Shown one piece after another: positions 16,228 to 25,400 of a DNA stretch of 64,000 nt. The position numbers and the translations under genes are program-made. The notes under the pieces are model-generated. The model worked only from the letters and a program-made list of their open reading frames with translations, had not been told where the DNA came from and searched no databases. This DNA comes from Devosia submarina (lineage in GTDB: Bacteria; Pseudomonadota; Alphaproteobacteria; Rhizobiales; Devosiaceae). The first letter of the stretch is position 1. Each line of letters begins with the position of its first letter. The DNA is taken from contig NZ_PYWB01000014.1 in the NCBI RefSeq assembly GCF_003056345.1, positions 17,630-81,629 on the forward strand, written 5' to 3'.

Positions 16228-17418
16228 ATGAGCGAAACAGCTCCCTACGCCAGCAAGCCCGAACACTCCCTGGGACGCCTGCACGACACTGGCCCCAGCC
16301 CCACACGCAGCGAATTCCAGCGCGACCGTGACCGCATCATTCACTCCACAGCCTTTCGGCGCCTCCAATACAAGACGCAGGTATTCCTCCAGCATAGCGG
16401 CAAGCACTATCGCAACCGCCTGACCCATACGCTTGAGGTCAGCCAGATGGCGCGCTCCATCGCCCGTGCACTCCGGCTTGATGAAGACTTGGCGGAGGCT
16501 ATCGCCCTTTCGCATGATCTGGGCCACACGCCCTTTGGCCATGCCGGCGAACGGGCGCTCCACGCCTGCATGGCTCCCTATGGCGGCTTCGATCACAATT
16601 TGCAGGCCATGCGCGTGGTCACGCTGCTTGAGAATCGCTATGCCGAGCACGACGGCCTCAATCTCACCTGGGAAACACTTGAAGGCATCCTCAAGCACAA
16701 CGGCCCGCTGACCAACCCGGATGGCACGCCGTATGGCCGCTATGCCAAAGAGGGCCTACCCGACGGCATAGGCGACATCCGGGCGATTGCGGATCTGCGT
16801 CCCTCCAGCTTTGCCTCGCTTGAAGCGCAATCCGCCGCCATTGCCGACGACGTCGCCTACAATGCTCATGACATCGACGACGCCCTGCGCGCCCGCCTCA
16901 TCACGCTGGCAGACCTCCAGGACGTGCCACTCGCCGGTCCAATCGTGCGCGAAGTGCTCCACCGCTATCCCGACGCGCCGTCCAAGCGGCAGGCCCATGA
17001 AGTCCAACGCCGCCTCATCACTCGTTCCATCGAGGACGTGATTGCAACTAGCCGTGCCAACATCGCCGCATCCGGCGTCCAATCGCCCGAAGATGTGCGC
17101 AATGCCGGCCAAACGCTGATTGGCTTTTCGCCCGATATGGCCGCCGCCGAGCGAAGTCTCAAGCAATTCCTGTTTGAGCGTGTTTACCGCCACGAAGCCG
17201 TCATGGCGCCCGTGCGCGAAAGCGAAAGGATCGTCACCGAACTTTTCCAAAGCTACATGGCCAATCGCGACATGCCGGGCCGCTGGGGCGTGGCAGCCAT
17301 GTCCGCCGACGAACTCCCTCTCGCCCGCATCGTCTCCGACTTCATCGCCGGAATGACCGACCCCTATGCCTTCGAGGAACACGCCCGCTTGTTTGACGGT
17401 GGCCAGGATTTGATTTAG
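16228..17418 (+). CDS. dgt: Deoxyguanosine triphosphate triphosphohydrolase-like protein
   Basis: The 396-aa protein is an HD-superfamily dNTPase that would hydrolyse dGTP or other dNTPs to the nucleoside and triphosphate. Metal ligands are visible: His67 in RLTHTLEVSQ and the His96-Asp97 pair in SHDLGHTPFGHAGE, followed by YGGFDHNLQAM. The N-terminus (RSEFQRDRDRIIHSTAFRRL) is the family signature for the type 2 subfamily. It influences nucleotide pools and replication fidelity. The argS start lies 34 bp downstream, so the two may be co-transcribed. Confidence 0.94.
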   Translation: MSETAPYASKPEHSLGRLHDTGPSPTRSEFQRDRDRIIHSTAFRRLQYKTQVFLQHSGKHYRNRLTHTLEVSQMARSIARALRLDEDLAEAIALSHDLGHTPFGHAGERALHACMAPYGGFDHNLQAMRVVTLLENRYAEHDGLNLTWETLEGILKHNGPLTNPDGTPYGRYAKEGLPDGIGDIRAIADLRPSSFASLEAQSAAIADDVAYNAHDIDDALRARLITLADLQDVPLAGPIVREVLHRYPDAPSKRQAHEVQRRLITRSIEDVIATSRANIAASGVQSPEDVRNAGQTLIGFSPDMAAAERSLKQFLFERVYRHEAVMAPVRESERIVTELFQSYMANRDMPGRWGVAAMSADELPLARIVSDFIAGMTDPYAFEEHARLFDGGQDLI

Positions 17419-17451
17419 TCCGGCCCCTCAAGCTTTTCTCCCGAGTACACC

Positions 17452-19197
17452 ATGGACGTTTTCGCCATTTTCTCCGCGCGCATTGCCCAGGCGATGCAGT
17501 CACTCTTCCCCGAAGCCGGCGCCGATCTCCTGGCCCGCATCGTGGTAGAGCCCCCGCGCGATCCCGCCCATGGTGATCTCTCCACCAATGCTGCCATGCT
17601 GGTTGCCAAGCCGCTCGGCAAGAACCCGCGCGAGATCGCCGGCGCCTTGGTCGAGCACTTCCGCAACGATCCCGATGTCACCTCGGTGGAGATCGCCGGC
17701 CCCGGATTCATCAATTTCCGCCTGGCCAATCCCTTGTGGCACCAGGTCCTGCGCTCCATCGGTGAGCAGGGCGCCGCCTTTGGCCGCTCAAGCCTAGGCG
17801 GCGGCGAAGCCGTCAACATCGAATATGTCTCGGCCAACCCGACGGGCCCCATGCATGTGGGCCACACCCGCGGCGCTGTGTTCGGCGACACGCTGGCCGA
17901 ACTCATGAGCTATTCCGGCTACGAGGTCACCCGCGAATACTACATCAACGATGCCGGCAGCCAGATCGACACGCTCGCCCGCTCCACCTTCCTGCGCTAT
18001 CGCGAAGCGCTGGGGGAAACTATCGAGATTCCCCCGGGCTTTTATCCCGGCGATTACCTGATCCCCGTTGGCCAGGCGCTTAAGGACGAATTCGGCGATA
18101 GCCTTCTTGGCAAGCCCGATGAGGAAGTCACCCCGCTCGTCAAGGAGCGCGTCCTTGCTGCCATGCTGGAGCTGATCAAGGCCGACCTTGCCAAGCTCAA
18201 CATACACCACGATGTGTTCTTTTCCGAGCGCACGTTGCACGGGCAGGGCGGTGACATCGAGAGCACCCTTGCCTGGCTGCGCGACAAGGGCATGATCTAC
18301 GAAGGCCGCCTTGAGCCTCCCAAGGGCAAGACGCCCGACGAATGGGAAGACCGCGAGCAAACCCTTTTCCGCGCCACCGATTTCGGTGACGACGTGGATC
18401 GCCCGCTGGTCAAGTCCGACGGCTCCTACACCTATTTTGCGGCCGATATTGCCTATCACCGCAACAAATATCTGCGCGGCTTCAAGCACATGATCAATGT
18501 GCTGGGCGCCGACCACTCGGGCTACGTCAAGCGCCTCCAGGCTGCCACCAAGGCCGTCTCGCTCAACGAAGCCGACATGGACGTGCGGATATGCCAGCTC
18601 GTGCGACTCCTCAAGAACGGCGAGCCGTTCAAGATGAGCAAGCGGTCCGGCGACCTCGTCACCCTGGCCGATGTGGTTGAGGAAGTGGGCGCCGACGCCA
18701 CACGCTTCATGCTTATGTACCGCCGGAACGACGCGGCCATGGATTTCGACTTCGCCTTGGTCAAGGAACAGACCAAGGACAATCCTGTCTTCTATGTCCA
18801 GTACGCGCATGCCCGTGCCTACTCGATCTTCAAGACCGCCGCCCGCGATCTGCCCGAGCTCGATGTCTCGCCCGAGGCACTCCGGGCTGCCGATGTGAGC
18901 CTGCTGCAATCAGCAGCCGAACTCGACCTCGTCCGCGTGCTCGCAGCCTGGCCGCGCACGGTCACGGCCGCCGCCATCGCGCACGAACCGCACCGCATCG
19001 CCTTCTATGTCCACGAGCTTTCCGCGGCCTTCCACGGCTTCTGGGCCAAGGGCAAGGATGATCCCTCGTTACGGTTTGTTAATGCTGAGGATCCAAAGCT
19101 AACCCTGGCGCGACTCGCACTGGTTGATGCCGTCCGGCAGGTGATCGTGAACGGACTGGGAATTCTGGGCGTCTCCGCTCCCGAGGAGCTTTCATAA
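17452..19197 (+). CDS. argS: Arginyl-tRNA synthetase
   Basis: The 581-aa class Ia synthetase charges tRNA-Arg. It has the N-terminal Add1 domain, the HIGH-type motif HVGH at residues 135-138 in NPTGPMHVGHTRGAV, a KMSKR signature loop at 394-398, and the C-terminal DALR anticodon-binding domain. The presence of a real KMSK signature is worth noting because many ArgS proteins have lost it. The gene follows dgt closely and precedes the SPOR gene, an order widely kept in alphaproteobacteria. Confidence 0.98.
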   Translation: MDVFAIFSARIAQAMQSLFPEAGADLLARIVVEPPRDPAHGDLSTNAAMLVAKPLGKNPREIAGALVEHFRNDPDVTSVEIAGPGFINFRLANPLWHQVLRSIGEQGAAFGRSSLGGGEAVNIEYVSANPTGPMHVGHTRGAVFGDTLAELMSYSGYEVTREYYINDAGSQIDTLARSTFLRYREALGETIEIPPGFYPGDYLIPVGQALKDEFGDSLLGKPDEEVTPLVKERVLAAMLELIKADLAKLNIHHDVFFSERTLHGQGGDIESTLAWLRDKGMIYEGRLEPPKGKTPDEWEDREQTLFRATDFGDDVDRPLVKSDGSYTYFAADIAYHRNKYLRGFKHMINVLGADHSGYVKRLQAATKAVSLNEADMDVRICQLVRLLKNGEPFKMSKRSGDLVTLADVVEEVGADATRFMLMYRRNDAAMDFDFALVKEQTKDNPVFYVQYAHARAYSIFKTAARDLPELDVSPEALRAADVSLLQSAAELDLVRVLAAWPRTVTAAAIAHEPHRIAFYVHELSAAFHGFWAKGKDDPSLRFVNAEDPKLTLARLALVDAVRQVIVNGLGILGVSAPEELS

Positions 19198-19376
19198 TTC
19201 GGGCGCAATACTGTGTTGACTCGCGGCAAAATTGCCCACCAAGGGCACCGTAGTAAAACCTAGAGCATCGGGCGGGGAAGGGGACACCCGTTCCTCGCTT
19301 GGACGATGCACCAACCATTAAAGAGCAGGCGATCTGGCGCTGCCGGGTCGCATGAGGCTCTAGAGGGCGCTGCTTG

Positions 19377-21701
19377 ATGACAGCGAAACCGCAGCCAATG
19401 GCCGGAAACTCCGACGCCGCCGATGATCTGATTGCCGAACTGGCCAAGCTGATGGCCCAGGATGCGCAGGACACGCCGCCTCCCAAGGCAGCCACCCCGT
19501 CGCCTTTCACCGTGCGTATCCCCGGTGAACCCGCCAATGCCGCTGCCCCGCGCCGCGAAGAGCCTGTTCGCATCCCCTCGGCGGTGCCACCTGCGGCCTC
19601 CGCAACCACCATTGTGGAACCCGTGCGCCAGCAACCCGCGTCCGCGGCCGGCAATGAACGTGACACGTTCAGCTTCGCCTTTGAGCTCGGCCAGCGCAAG
19701 GAAGCTTCTGCGCCTGCACAGGCCCCTGTTGAGCCCCAGCAGGCTGCGCCGACCGTTCCGCCCGAGCCCGCGACGGCACCGGCCCCCATGCCCGAATCTG
19801 CAGCGCCCCAACCCATCGAGCACGACAGCATCGCCGATCTGATCGCGGCCGAACTGGCGAGCGAACAGCAAGCCGCTGCCCCCATCATTCCAACAGCGCC
19901 CCCGATTGCGGCGGCCCCTGCCGAACCCGCCCAGCGCCCGCAGCCTGCCGCAAACCCGAGCGCCGATTGGCAGCCCGTCAATTCCTCGCCTGCGTCAGCA
20001 AGCCAGGATCGCCAACCCCAGCCAGAGCTGCGGCCAGTCAATTTGCAGCCAACGCCGCGCCCGGAGCCCACGCGCCCCGAGCAGGATAAGTTCAAGGTGC
20101 CGCCGGTTTTTGGTCTTTCCGCCAAGCCTGCGACCCCGCCGGCAGAAGCCAGGGCACCTGAACCCGTATCCGCTCCGCCGCCCGCCACAACGGCCCAGCC
20201 GACCATGGCCCCAACGCCCGTTCGCGCGGAACCCGCGCCTGTTGTGGAGGTGCCTGCGCCCGCCGCGGCAAGGCCGGCAGTCGAAGACAATATCGGCCTT
20301 GATCCAATCGACGAGATCGAAAGCCTGATCGGGCGTGCCGTACGTGTGGATCTCGATGATACGCCTCAGCCGGCGCCGAAAGCAGAACGTCCCGCTCTTC
20401 GCAGTCTCGCTACCCCGCAAGTGCCCAAGCAGGCTCCGCCGCCACCGCGCAGCGTTTCGAGCGCCGACGAGGCGATCCTGGCTGCCGCCCATGCATCGGG
20501 CGCCGAAATCGGCTGGGTGGAAGCGCCCGAGGTAGATCAGGTCGAGCCGCGCAGTCGCCGCGAGAAGCGTGCCTTCGCTATGCCTAAGCTTGGCTTCAGC
20601 CGCGCTCTGGCCGGTCCGCTCATTGCGCTTGTTTTGCTGCTTGCAGCAGGCTTTGGCCTTTATTGGGTGCTTGGCTTGAGCGGCGGCGAGAGCGGCCCGC
20701 CGCCCTTGCTCACGGCAGACGCCACCCCGGTCAAGGAAACGCCCGAGCCCCAGCCCGAGGCTGCTTCGCAACAGCAATCCGTTGTTTTCAACGAGATGGA
20801 AGGCGTTGTTCCCGGCGCCGAGGAGCAGCTTGTTTCGCGCGATCAGGCCGACCTCAATGAAGTAACGCAAACCCCTGTCGCACCCGACATCAGCTCCGAG
20901 GGCCTTGCCAACCGCAAGGTGCGCACTGTCACGGTTCGCCCCGACGGCACGATCGTGAGCGCCGACAACAGCCTTGCCGGCAGCACGATTCTCCCAGTGG
21001 ATCGCCCCAATGTTCCGGAAATCCCGGGTGCACAGACCGCAAGCCCCGAACTGCTCGCTGCTCAGGGCGCCGTGCCACCTCCGGCCGATCCGTCTGCCGC
21101 AGCGCCAGCAAGTCCAGCATCTGAAGCTGGCGCCGTGCCGCCCCCTGCAGCGCCTGAAGCCGCGGCCCTCCCGCCGACCCCCGAGGTTCCGCCCGTGCCA
21201 GTAGTCACCCCTGGTGCAACGGTTCCGGCCGTCGACGCAGCGGGCAATGTCTTGCCAGGCAAGACCACGGTCATCCCCTTGCAGCGACCCTCAAGCTTTG
21301 CGCAGCGGCCTCAGGCCGCCGCGCCAACAACGCCGGCAAATGCCGCAATCGGGCAGGACTCCGCGGCCTTGGCCGCAGCACAGCAATTGCCGCCGCCTCC
21401 AGCCGCCCAGCCATCCGTCAACATCCCTGGCGCTACCGAAGTGCCCGCCGTTTCCAACGACGCCCCGGCCTATGTGCAGCTCGCCTCGCAGCGCACAGAA
21501 GCCGAAGCCCGCGCCACGGCCCAGGGCCTCGTCACCCGCTTTGGCCCGCTGTTCGGCGGCGCCAACATGGAAGTCCAGCGCGTCGACCTCGGTGACCGGG
21601 GCATATTCTACCGCGTCCGCGTCCCCGCCAATTCCCTGGAACAAGCCTCCAACATCTGCACCAACGTCAAAGCCGCCGGCGGCGACTGCTTCACGATGTA
21701 A
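19377..21701 (+). CDS. Single-span inner membrane protein with C-terminal SPOR domain
   Basis: The 774-aa protein has a long acidic, proline- and alanine-rich cytoplasmic region (residues about 1-400), a single transmembrane helix near 409-431 (LAGPLIALVLLLAAGFGLYW), a long Pro/Ala-rich periplasmic linker, and a C-terminal SPOR domain (about 697-774; PAYVQLASQRTEAEA start). SPOR domains bind denuded glycan strands at the division septum, so a role in cell division or septal wall maturation is likely. ATG 19377 is chosen over the adjacent TTG. It lies between argS and scpA; the nagZ gene often found next is absent here. Confidence 0.88.
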   Translation: MTAKPQPMAGNSDAADDLIAELAKLMAQDAQDTPPPKAATPSPFTVRIPGEPANAAAPRREEPVRIPSAVPPAASATTIVEPVRQQPASAAGNERDTFSFAFELGQRKEASAPAQAPVEPQQAAPTVPPEPATAPAPMPESAAPQPIEHDSIADLIAAELASEQQAAAPIIPTAPPIAAAPAEPAQRPQPAANPSADWQPVNSSPASASQDRQPQPELRPVNLQPTPRPEPTRPEQDKFKVPPVFGLSAKPATPPAEARAPEPVSAPPPATTAQPTMAPTPVRAEPAPVVEVPAPAAARPAVEDNIGLDPIDEIESLIGRAVRVDLDDTPQPAPKAERPALRSLATPQVPKQAPPPPRSVSSADEAILAAAHASGAEIGWVEAPEVDQVEPRSRREKRAFAMPKLGFSRALAGPLIALVLLLAAGFGLYWVLGLSGGESGPPPLLTADATPVKETPEPQPEAASQQQSVVFNEMEGVVPGAEEQLVSRDQADLNEVTQTPVAPDISSEGLANRKVRTVTVRPDGTIVSADNSLAGSTILPVDRPNVPEIPGAQTASPELLAAQGAVPPPADPSAAAPASPASEAGAVPPPAAPEAAALPPTPEVPPVPVVTPGATVPAVDAAGNVLPGKTTVIPLQRPSSFAQRPQAAAPTTPANAAIGQDSAALAAAQQLPPPPAAQPSVNIPGATEVPAVSNDAPAYVQLASQRTEAEARATAQGLVTRFGPLFGGANMEVQRVDLGDRGIFYRVRVPANSLEQASNICTNVKAAGGDCFTM

Positions 21702-21740
21702 CGCCCTTCCAATTGTGGTTCCGCGCTTGCCGCACCCACA

Positions 21741-21780
21741 ATGTCACCTCGGCCCCGACCCGGGGCTCATCTCGAGATGC
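21741..21780. repeat. Dispersed palindromic repeat, family A, copy 3
   Basis: ATGTCACCTCGGCCCCGACC followed by CGGGGCTCATCTCGAGATGC, in the gap between the SPOR gene and scpA. Confidence 0.7.
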
Positions 21781-21872
21781 AGCCACGGCCGCCGGGTTTC
21801 TCAGCCCCCGCTTGACGCCCCCCACCCAAGCCTCCAAGGATAGCCGCCAAACCCGAGCGGCACCCTGAACCC

Positions 21873-22661
21873 ATGACCGAAACACCGACAAACTGGTTCG
21901 ACACGCCGGCTCCCCCGGCTGCTGACGACGTCATGTATGTCGATGTGGACGGCTATGAGGGCCCGCTCGATCTGCTGCTCGATCTGGCGCGGCGGCAAAA
22001 GGTAGACCTCGCCGCCATTTCCGTCCTTGCTCTCTCCGAGCAATATCTCGCCTTTATCGAGAAGGTTCGCGAGAAGCGGATCGAGATTGCCGCCGATTAC
22101 CTCGTTATGGCAGCCTGGCTTGCCTATCTTAAAAGCCGCCTCATGGTGCCCCGCGCCCCATCGGACGAGGAACCCTCGGGCGAGATGCTGGCTGCCATGC
22201 TCCAGTTCCGCCTCAAGCGTCTCGAGGCCATGCGCCAGGCCGCCAATCAGTTGATGAGTCGGCCGCGTCTCGGCTTTCAGGTCTATGCCCGCGGCATGCC
22301 CGAACCCATCCAGATACAGCGCACCAGCCTCTGGGAAGCCTCGCTCTATGATCTGCTCAAAACTTATTCCGCCCAGCGCGAGCGCGGCTCGATCACCGAA
22401 TACACGCCCCTGCAGCGCACAGTCTGGTCACTGCAGGATGCCCGCGATATTCTCCAGCGTCTGATCGGCGACAGCTTTGAATGGGTGCCCATGGACACCT
22501 ATCTTGCCGAATACCTGACCACCCCCGCGGAACGCGCCACCGTACGGGCTTCGAGCTTTGCCTCGAGCCTTGAACTGGTGCGCCAGGGCAAGATTGACCT
22601 GCGGCAGACCGAGACCTTTGGCCCCTTGTTCATGCGCCGCCGCAAGGCCGATACGCCGTGA
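21873..22661 (+). CDS. scpA: Segregation and condensation protein A
   Basis: The 262-aa kleisin joins ScpB and SMC in the chromosome-condensing complex. The diagnostic N-terminal block YEGPLDLLLDLARRQKVDL is present near residues 29-47, and the C-terminal winged-helix region carries SFASSLELVRQGKIDLRQ. Its stop overlaps the scpB GTG start (GTGA), a sign of translational coupling. The 29 residues before the conserved block are variable. SMC is not encoded in the window. Confidence 0.95.
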   Translation: MTETPTNWFDTPAPPAADDVMYVDVDGYEGPLDLLLDLARRQKVDLAAISVLALSEQYLAFIEKVREKRIEIAADYLVMAAWLAYLKSRLMVPRAPSDEEPSGEMLAAMLQFRLKRLEAMRQAANQLMSRPRLGFQVYARGMPEPIQIQRTSLWEASLYDLLKTYSAQRERGSITEYTPLQRTVWSLQDARDILQRLIGDSFEWVPMDTYLAEYLTTPAERATVRASSFASSLELVRQGKIDLRQTETFGPLFMRRRKADTP

Positions 22662-23296
22662 CCGAGTTGGACGAGCGCACCGAAATCACCGAACGCAATC
22701 TGCGTATCCTTGAAGCGCTGCTGTTCGCTTCAGCCGAGCCGCTGGCTCCATCGCAAATGGCAATCTATCTGGGGCAGGGCGCCAACACTGTCCAACTCCT
22801 CAAGATGCTGCAGCAGCGCTACGCCAGCCGCGGTGTCAATCTGGTCCAGCGCGCCGACAAATGGGCCTTCCGAACCGCCGAGGATCTCGGCTTCCTGCTG
22901 CGCCGTGAAGAGCAGGAAACGCGCTCGCTCTCCCGCGCTGCGCTCGAAACCCTTTCCATCATCGCCTATCATCAACCGGCGACTCGCGCCGAAATCGAGG
23001 AGGTGCGCGGCGTCGCAACGGGGAAGGGGACTATTGACCTGCTGATGGAAGCTGGCTGGGTGCGCATGCGCGGCCGCCGCCGCACGCCCGGTCGCCCCGT
23101 CACCTATGGCACGACCGAAGCCTTTCTTGATCATTTCGGCCTTCAGTCGCTCAGCGACCTGCCGGGTCTTGAGGAGCTAAAGGGCTCCGGCCTTCTTTCC
23201 GGCCGCCTGCCGCCCGATCTGCAGATCCCGCTACCATTCGACGGCGCCCTGCGCGAAGATGAAGATCCTCTCGATGGCGACGAAACCGACGAGTGA
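22658..23296 (+). CDS. scpB: Segregation and condensation protein B
   Basis: The 212-aa protein has the two winged-helix domains of ScpB, with the signature LSRAALETLSIIAYHQPATRA in the second, followed by the EEVRGV and GRRRTPGRPVTYGTT blocks. It binds ScpA and modulates SMC. Start is GTG 22658, overlapping the scpA stop. The C-terminal tail is acidic. A hairpin and probable promoter separate it from tatA. Confidence 0.95.
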   Translation: MTELDERTEITERNLRILEALLFASAEPLAPSQMAIYLGQGANTVQLLKMLQQRYASRGVNLVQRADKWAFRTAEDLGFLLRREEQETRSLSRAALETLSIIAYHQPATRAEIEEVRGVATGKGTIDLLMEAGWVRMRGRRRTPGRPVTYGTTEAFLDHFGLQSLSDLPGLEELKGSGLLSGRLPPDLQIPLPFDGALREDEDPLDGDETDE

Positions 23297-23336
23297 ATGG
23301 CTAGGCGAATGCGTTCCGGCCTTCCAATAGGGGATT

Positions 23337-23366
23337 AAGCGTGGGACAAGATGTCCCGAGACGCTT
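23337..23366. other. Bulged hairpin upstream of tatA
   Basis: AAGCGT-GGGACA-AGA-TGTCCC-GAG-ACGCTT can form a 12-bp stem with a 3-nt bulge on one side. No U-run follows. It could be an operator or an mRNA stem in the scpB-tatA gap. Confidence 0.35.
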
Positions 23367-23461
23367 GATTGGGGAACACGTTCTTGTGTTTCAGAGCGAT
23401 TAAACCTATTTCTGACCTACATTTCGCGTGTAACGCGTACTGAGTTTTTAGGGAGAGACAT

Positions 23462-23671
23462 ATGCACGCGCCAAGTATCTGGGGTATTCTCGTAGTTGCC
23501 GTCGTGGTTATCCTGCTGTTCGGCCGCGGCAAGATTTCGGGCATGATGGGTGAAGTGGCCTCGGGCATCAAAGCCTTCCAGAAGGGCATGAAGGACGACG
23601 ATGATCGTCCCGTCGATCGCGTCACGACGACCGCCGACGTTCGCGAGCCCGAAAAGAAAGACGTCGTCTGA
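23462..23671 (+). CDS. tatA: Sec-independent protein translocase subunit TatA
   Basis: The 69-aa protein has one N-terminal transmembrane helix ([17 protein letters not shown]), the FGRGKI hinge, and an amphipathic helix ([19 protein letters not shown]), followed by a charged tail. It oligomerises to form the passage for folded proteins with twin-arginine signals. It starts at ATG 23462 after a GGGAGAG ribosome site. It is first in tatABC; 41 bp separate it from tatB. Confidence 0.96.
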   Translation: MHAPSIWGILVVAVVVILLFGRGKISGMMGEVASGIKAFQKGMKDDDDRPVDRVTTTADVREPEKKDVV

Positions 23672-23712
23672 CGCTTTCGCCTGACTTGCCCTTGCTCTGA
23701 AGGAATAAGACT

Positions 23713-24402
23713 ATGCTCGGCTTGGGCTGGACTGAGATGTTGGTGATCAGTGTCGCCGCGCTGATTTTTATCGGCCCCAAGGATTTGCCGGTGGTTATGA
23801 ACCGCGTCGGCAAGATCGTTGGTCAGATCCGCCGCATGGGCAATGAGTTCCAGCGCGAGATCAACAAGACCACTGGCCTTGATGAAGTGCGCAATCTGCG
23901 CAATTCGATCACGGCGCCGCTGAAAAAGACTAGCGAAGAGATCCGGCGTGAGTTTAACACCATGACGCCGACTGGCCCCAAGCCAAGTGGCGTCATCAAG
24001 CCGACCGATCCCAAGGTCGAAAGCGTTGTCGATGAAATACGGGCGAGGGCGGGCATGACCGAGCCCGCGCCTGTCGTGGCTGCACCAGCGGCCGGTGAGA
24101 CGCCGCTGGAGGTTCAACCCCCTGCGGAGGCCCCGCCTATGAAAAAGCCTGTTAAAGCCGAGCCGTCGCCCACGCGCCCCGTCGTTACCACGGAGCTTCC
24201 TGCGCTCGACGCCGTGCCCGCGCCCGCGGAATCACAGCCCATCGACATGGACCCGCCGGTCAAGAAGCCGCGCACCCGTAAGCCAGCGGCCAAGAAAAAC
24301 GTCTTGCCGACCGAACCAGCAGATTCGCCGGCCGCTCCCACGCCCAAGGCGCGCACGTCACGCAAGCCCAAGCCAGACACTACGCAAGCCGGAAACGAAT
24401 AA
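23713..24402 (+). CDS. tatB: Sec-independent protein translocase subunit TatB
   Basis: The 229-aa protein carries the TatB N-terminus (MLGLGWTEMLVISVAALIFI) with the Glu typical of TatB in the membrane helix, the GPKDLP hinge, an amphipathic helix, and a long Pro/Lys-rich tail (about 100-229). It forms the signal-receiving complex with TatC. Three bases separate it from tatC, so the two are co-translated. The tail is longer than in Escherichia coli but normal for Rhizobiales. Confidence 0.95.
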   Translation: MLGLGWTEMLVISVAALIFIGPKDLPVVMNRVGKIVGQIRRMGNEFQREINKTTGLDEVRNLRNSITAPLKKTSEEIRREFNTMTPTGPKPSGVIKPTDPKVESVVDEIRARAGMTEPAPVVAAPAAGETPLEVQPPAEAPPMKKPVKAEPSPTRPVVTTELPALDAVPAPAESQPIDMDPPVKKPRTRKPAAKKNVLPTEPADSPAAPTPKARTSRKPKPDTTQAGNE

Positions 24403-24405
24403 GTT

Positions 24406-25224
24406 ATGGCCGACGCCAAGCAGATCGAGGACAAGACCAAGACGCCCGAGGACGAGCTCGCTGGCAGCGAAGCACCGCTTCTCGAGCACCTCATCGAGCT
24501 GCGCAAGCGCCTGATCTATTCCGCCATCACCATTGTTGCGCTGATGGCGTTCTGTTTCATCTTCGCCAGCACCATTTATGATTGGCTGCTGATCCCCTAT
24601 AAGCGGGCCGTTCCTGGCGCCAACCTCATCTTCACGGCGCCTCAGGAACTCTTTTTCACCTATCTCAATGTGGCCCTGTTTGGCGCCATCTTCCTCGGCT
24701 TTCCGATCATTGCGAGCCAAATCTACATGTTCGTCGCGCCGGGTCTTTACAAGCACGAGCGCAAGGCCTTCATTCCCTATCTCATTGCCACGCCTATCTT
24801 CTTTCTGGCCGGCGCCGCGCTCGTTTATTTCATCGTCCTGCCCATGGCGCTGCATTTCTTTGCCGGCATGCAGACCGAGGATATCGAGATGCTCACCAGC
24901 GTCAGCGAATATCTCGGCCTCGCCATGCTGCTGATCCTGGCCTTTGGCATCTGTTTCCAGCTGCCGGTTATTTTAACCCTGCTGGCTCAGATCGACCTCG
25001 TCCATGTGGATCTGCTCAAAAAGGGGCGCCGCTACGCCATCGTCGGCATCCTGATGTTCGCGGCCTTCATCACGCCGCCCGATCCGATCTCCCAGATCGG
25101 CCTCGCCCTGCCCATGTACATGCTCTACGAGCTGGCCATCATCTCGGTCCGCATGGTCGAAAAACGCCGTGCCCAAGCCCTGGCTGCCCAGGAAGCCGAA
25201 CTCACCGGCACGTCCAAGCCGTAA
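24406..25224 (+). CDS. tatC: Sec-independent protein translocase subunit TatC
   Basis: The 272-aa multispanning protein recognises twin-arginine signal peptides. The family N-terminal block is seen as [17 protein letters not shown], then six predicted transmembrane helices, with [20 protein letters not shown] and the C-terminal [17 protein letters not shown] signatures. It is the last gene of tatABC and is followed by a family A repeat before serS. Confidence 0.97.
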   Translation: MADAKQIEDKTKTPEDELAGSEAPLLEHLIELRKRLIYSAITIVALMAFCFIFASTIYDWLLIPYKRAVPGANLIFTAPQELFFTYLNVALFGAIFLGFPIIASQIYMFVAPGLYKHERKAFIPYLIATPIFFLAGAALVYFIVLPMALHFFAGMQTEDIEMLTSVSEYLGLAMLLILAFGICFQLPVILTLLAQIDLVHVDLLKKGRRYAIVGILMFAAFITPPDPISQIGLALPMYMLYELAIISVRMVEKRRAQALAAQEAELTGTSKP

Positions 25225-25260
25225 GTAGCGGTCAGCGCACCGCTGGTGCCCCACCCCCCG

Positions 25261-25300
25261 ATCGTCACCCGCGGGCTCGACCCGAGGGCCTGCACTTCTG
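25261..25300. repeat. Dispersed palindromic repeat, family A, copy 4
   Basis: ATCGTCACCCGCGGGCTCGA followed by CCCGAGGGCCTGCACTTCTG, between tatC and serS. Confidence 0.6.
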
Positions 25301-25400
25301 CAGCAGCCAACCGCTCCCCTTTTCGGGATTGCGGTCATCCCCCATCCACCTTAGACAATCCAGACCCAAACCAGAGGCGGGCAGCGCCCCGAAGCAAACG

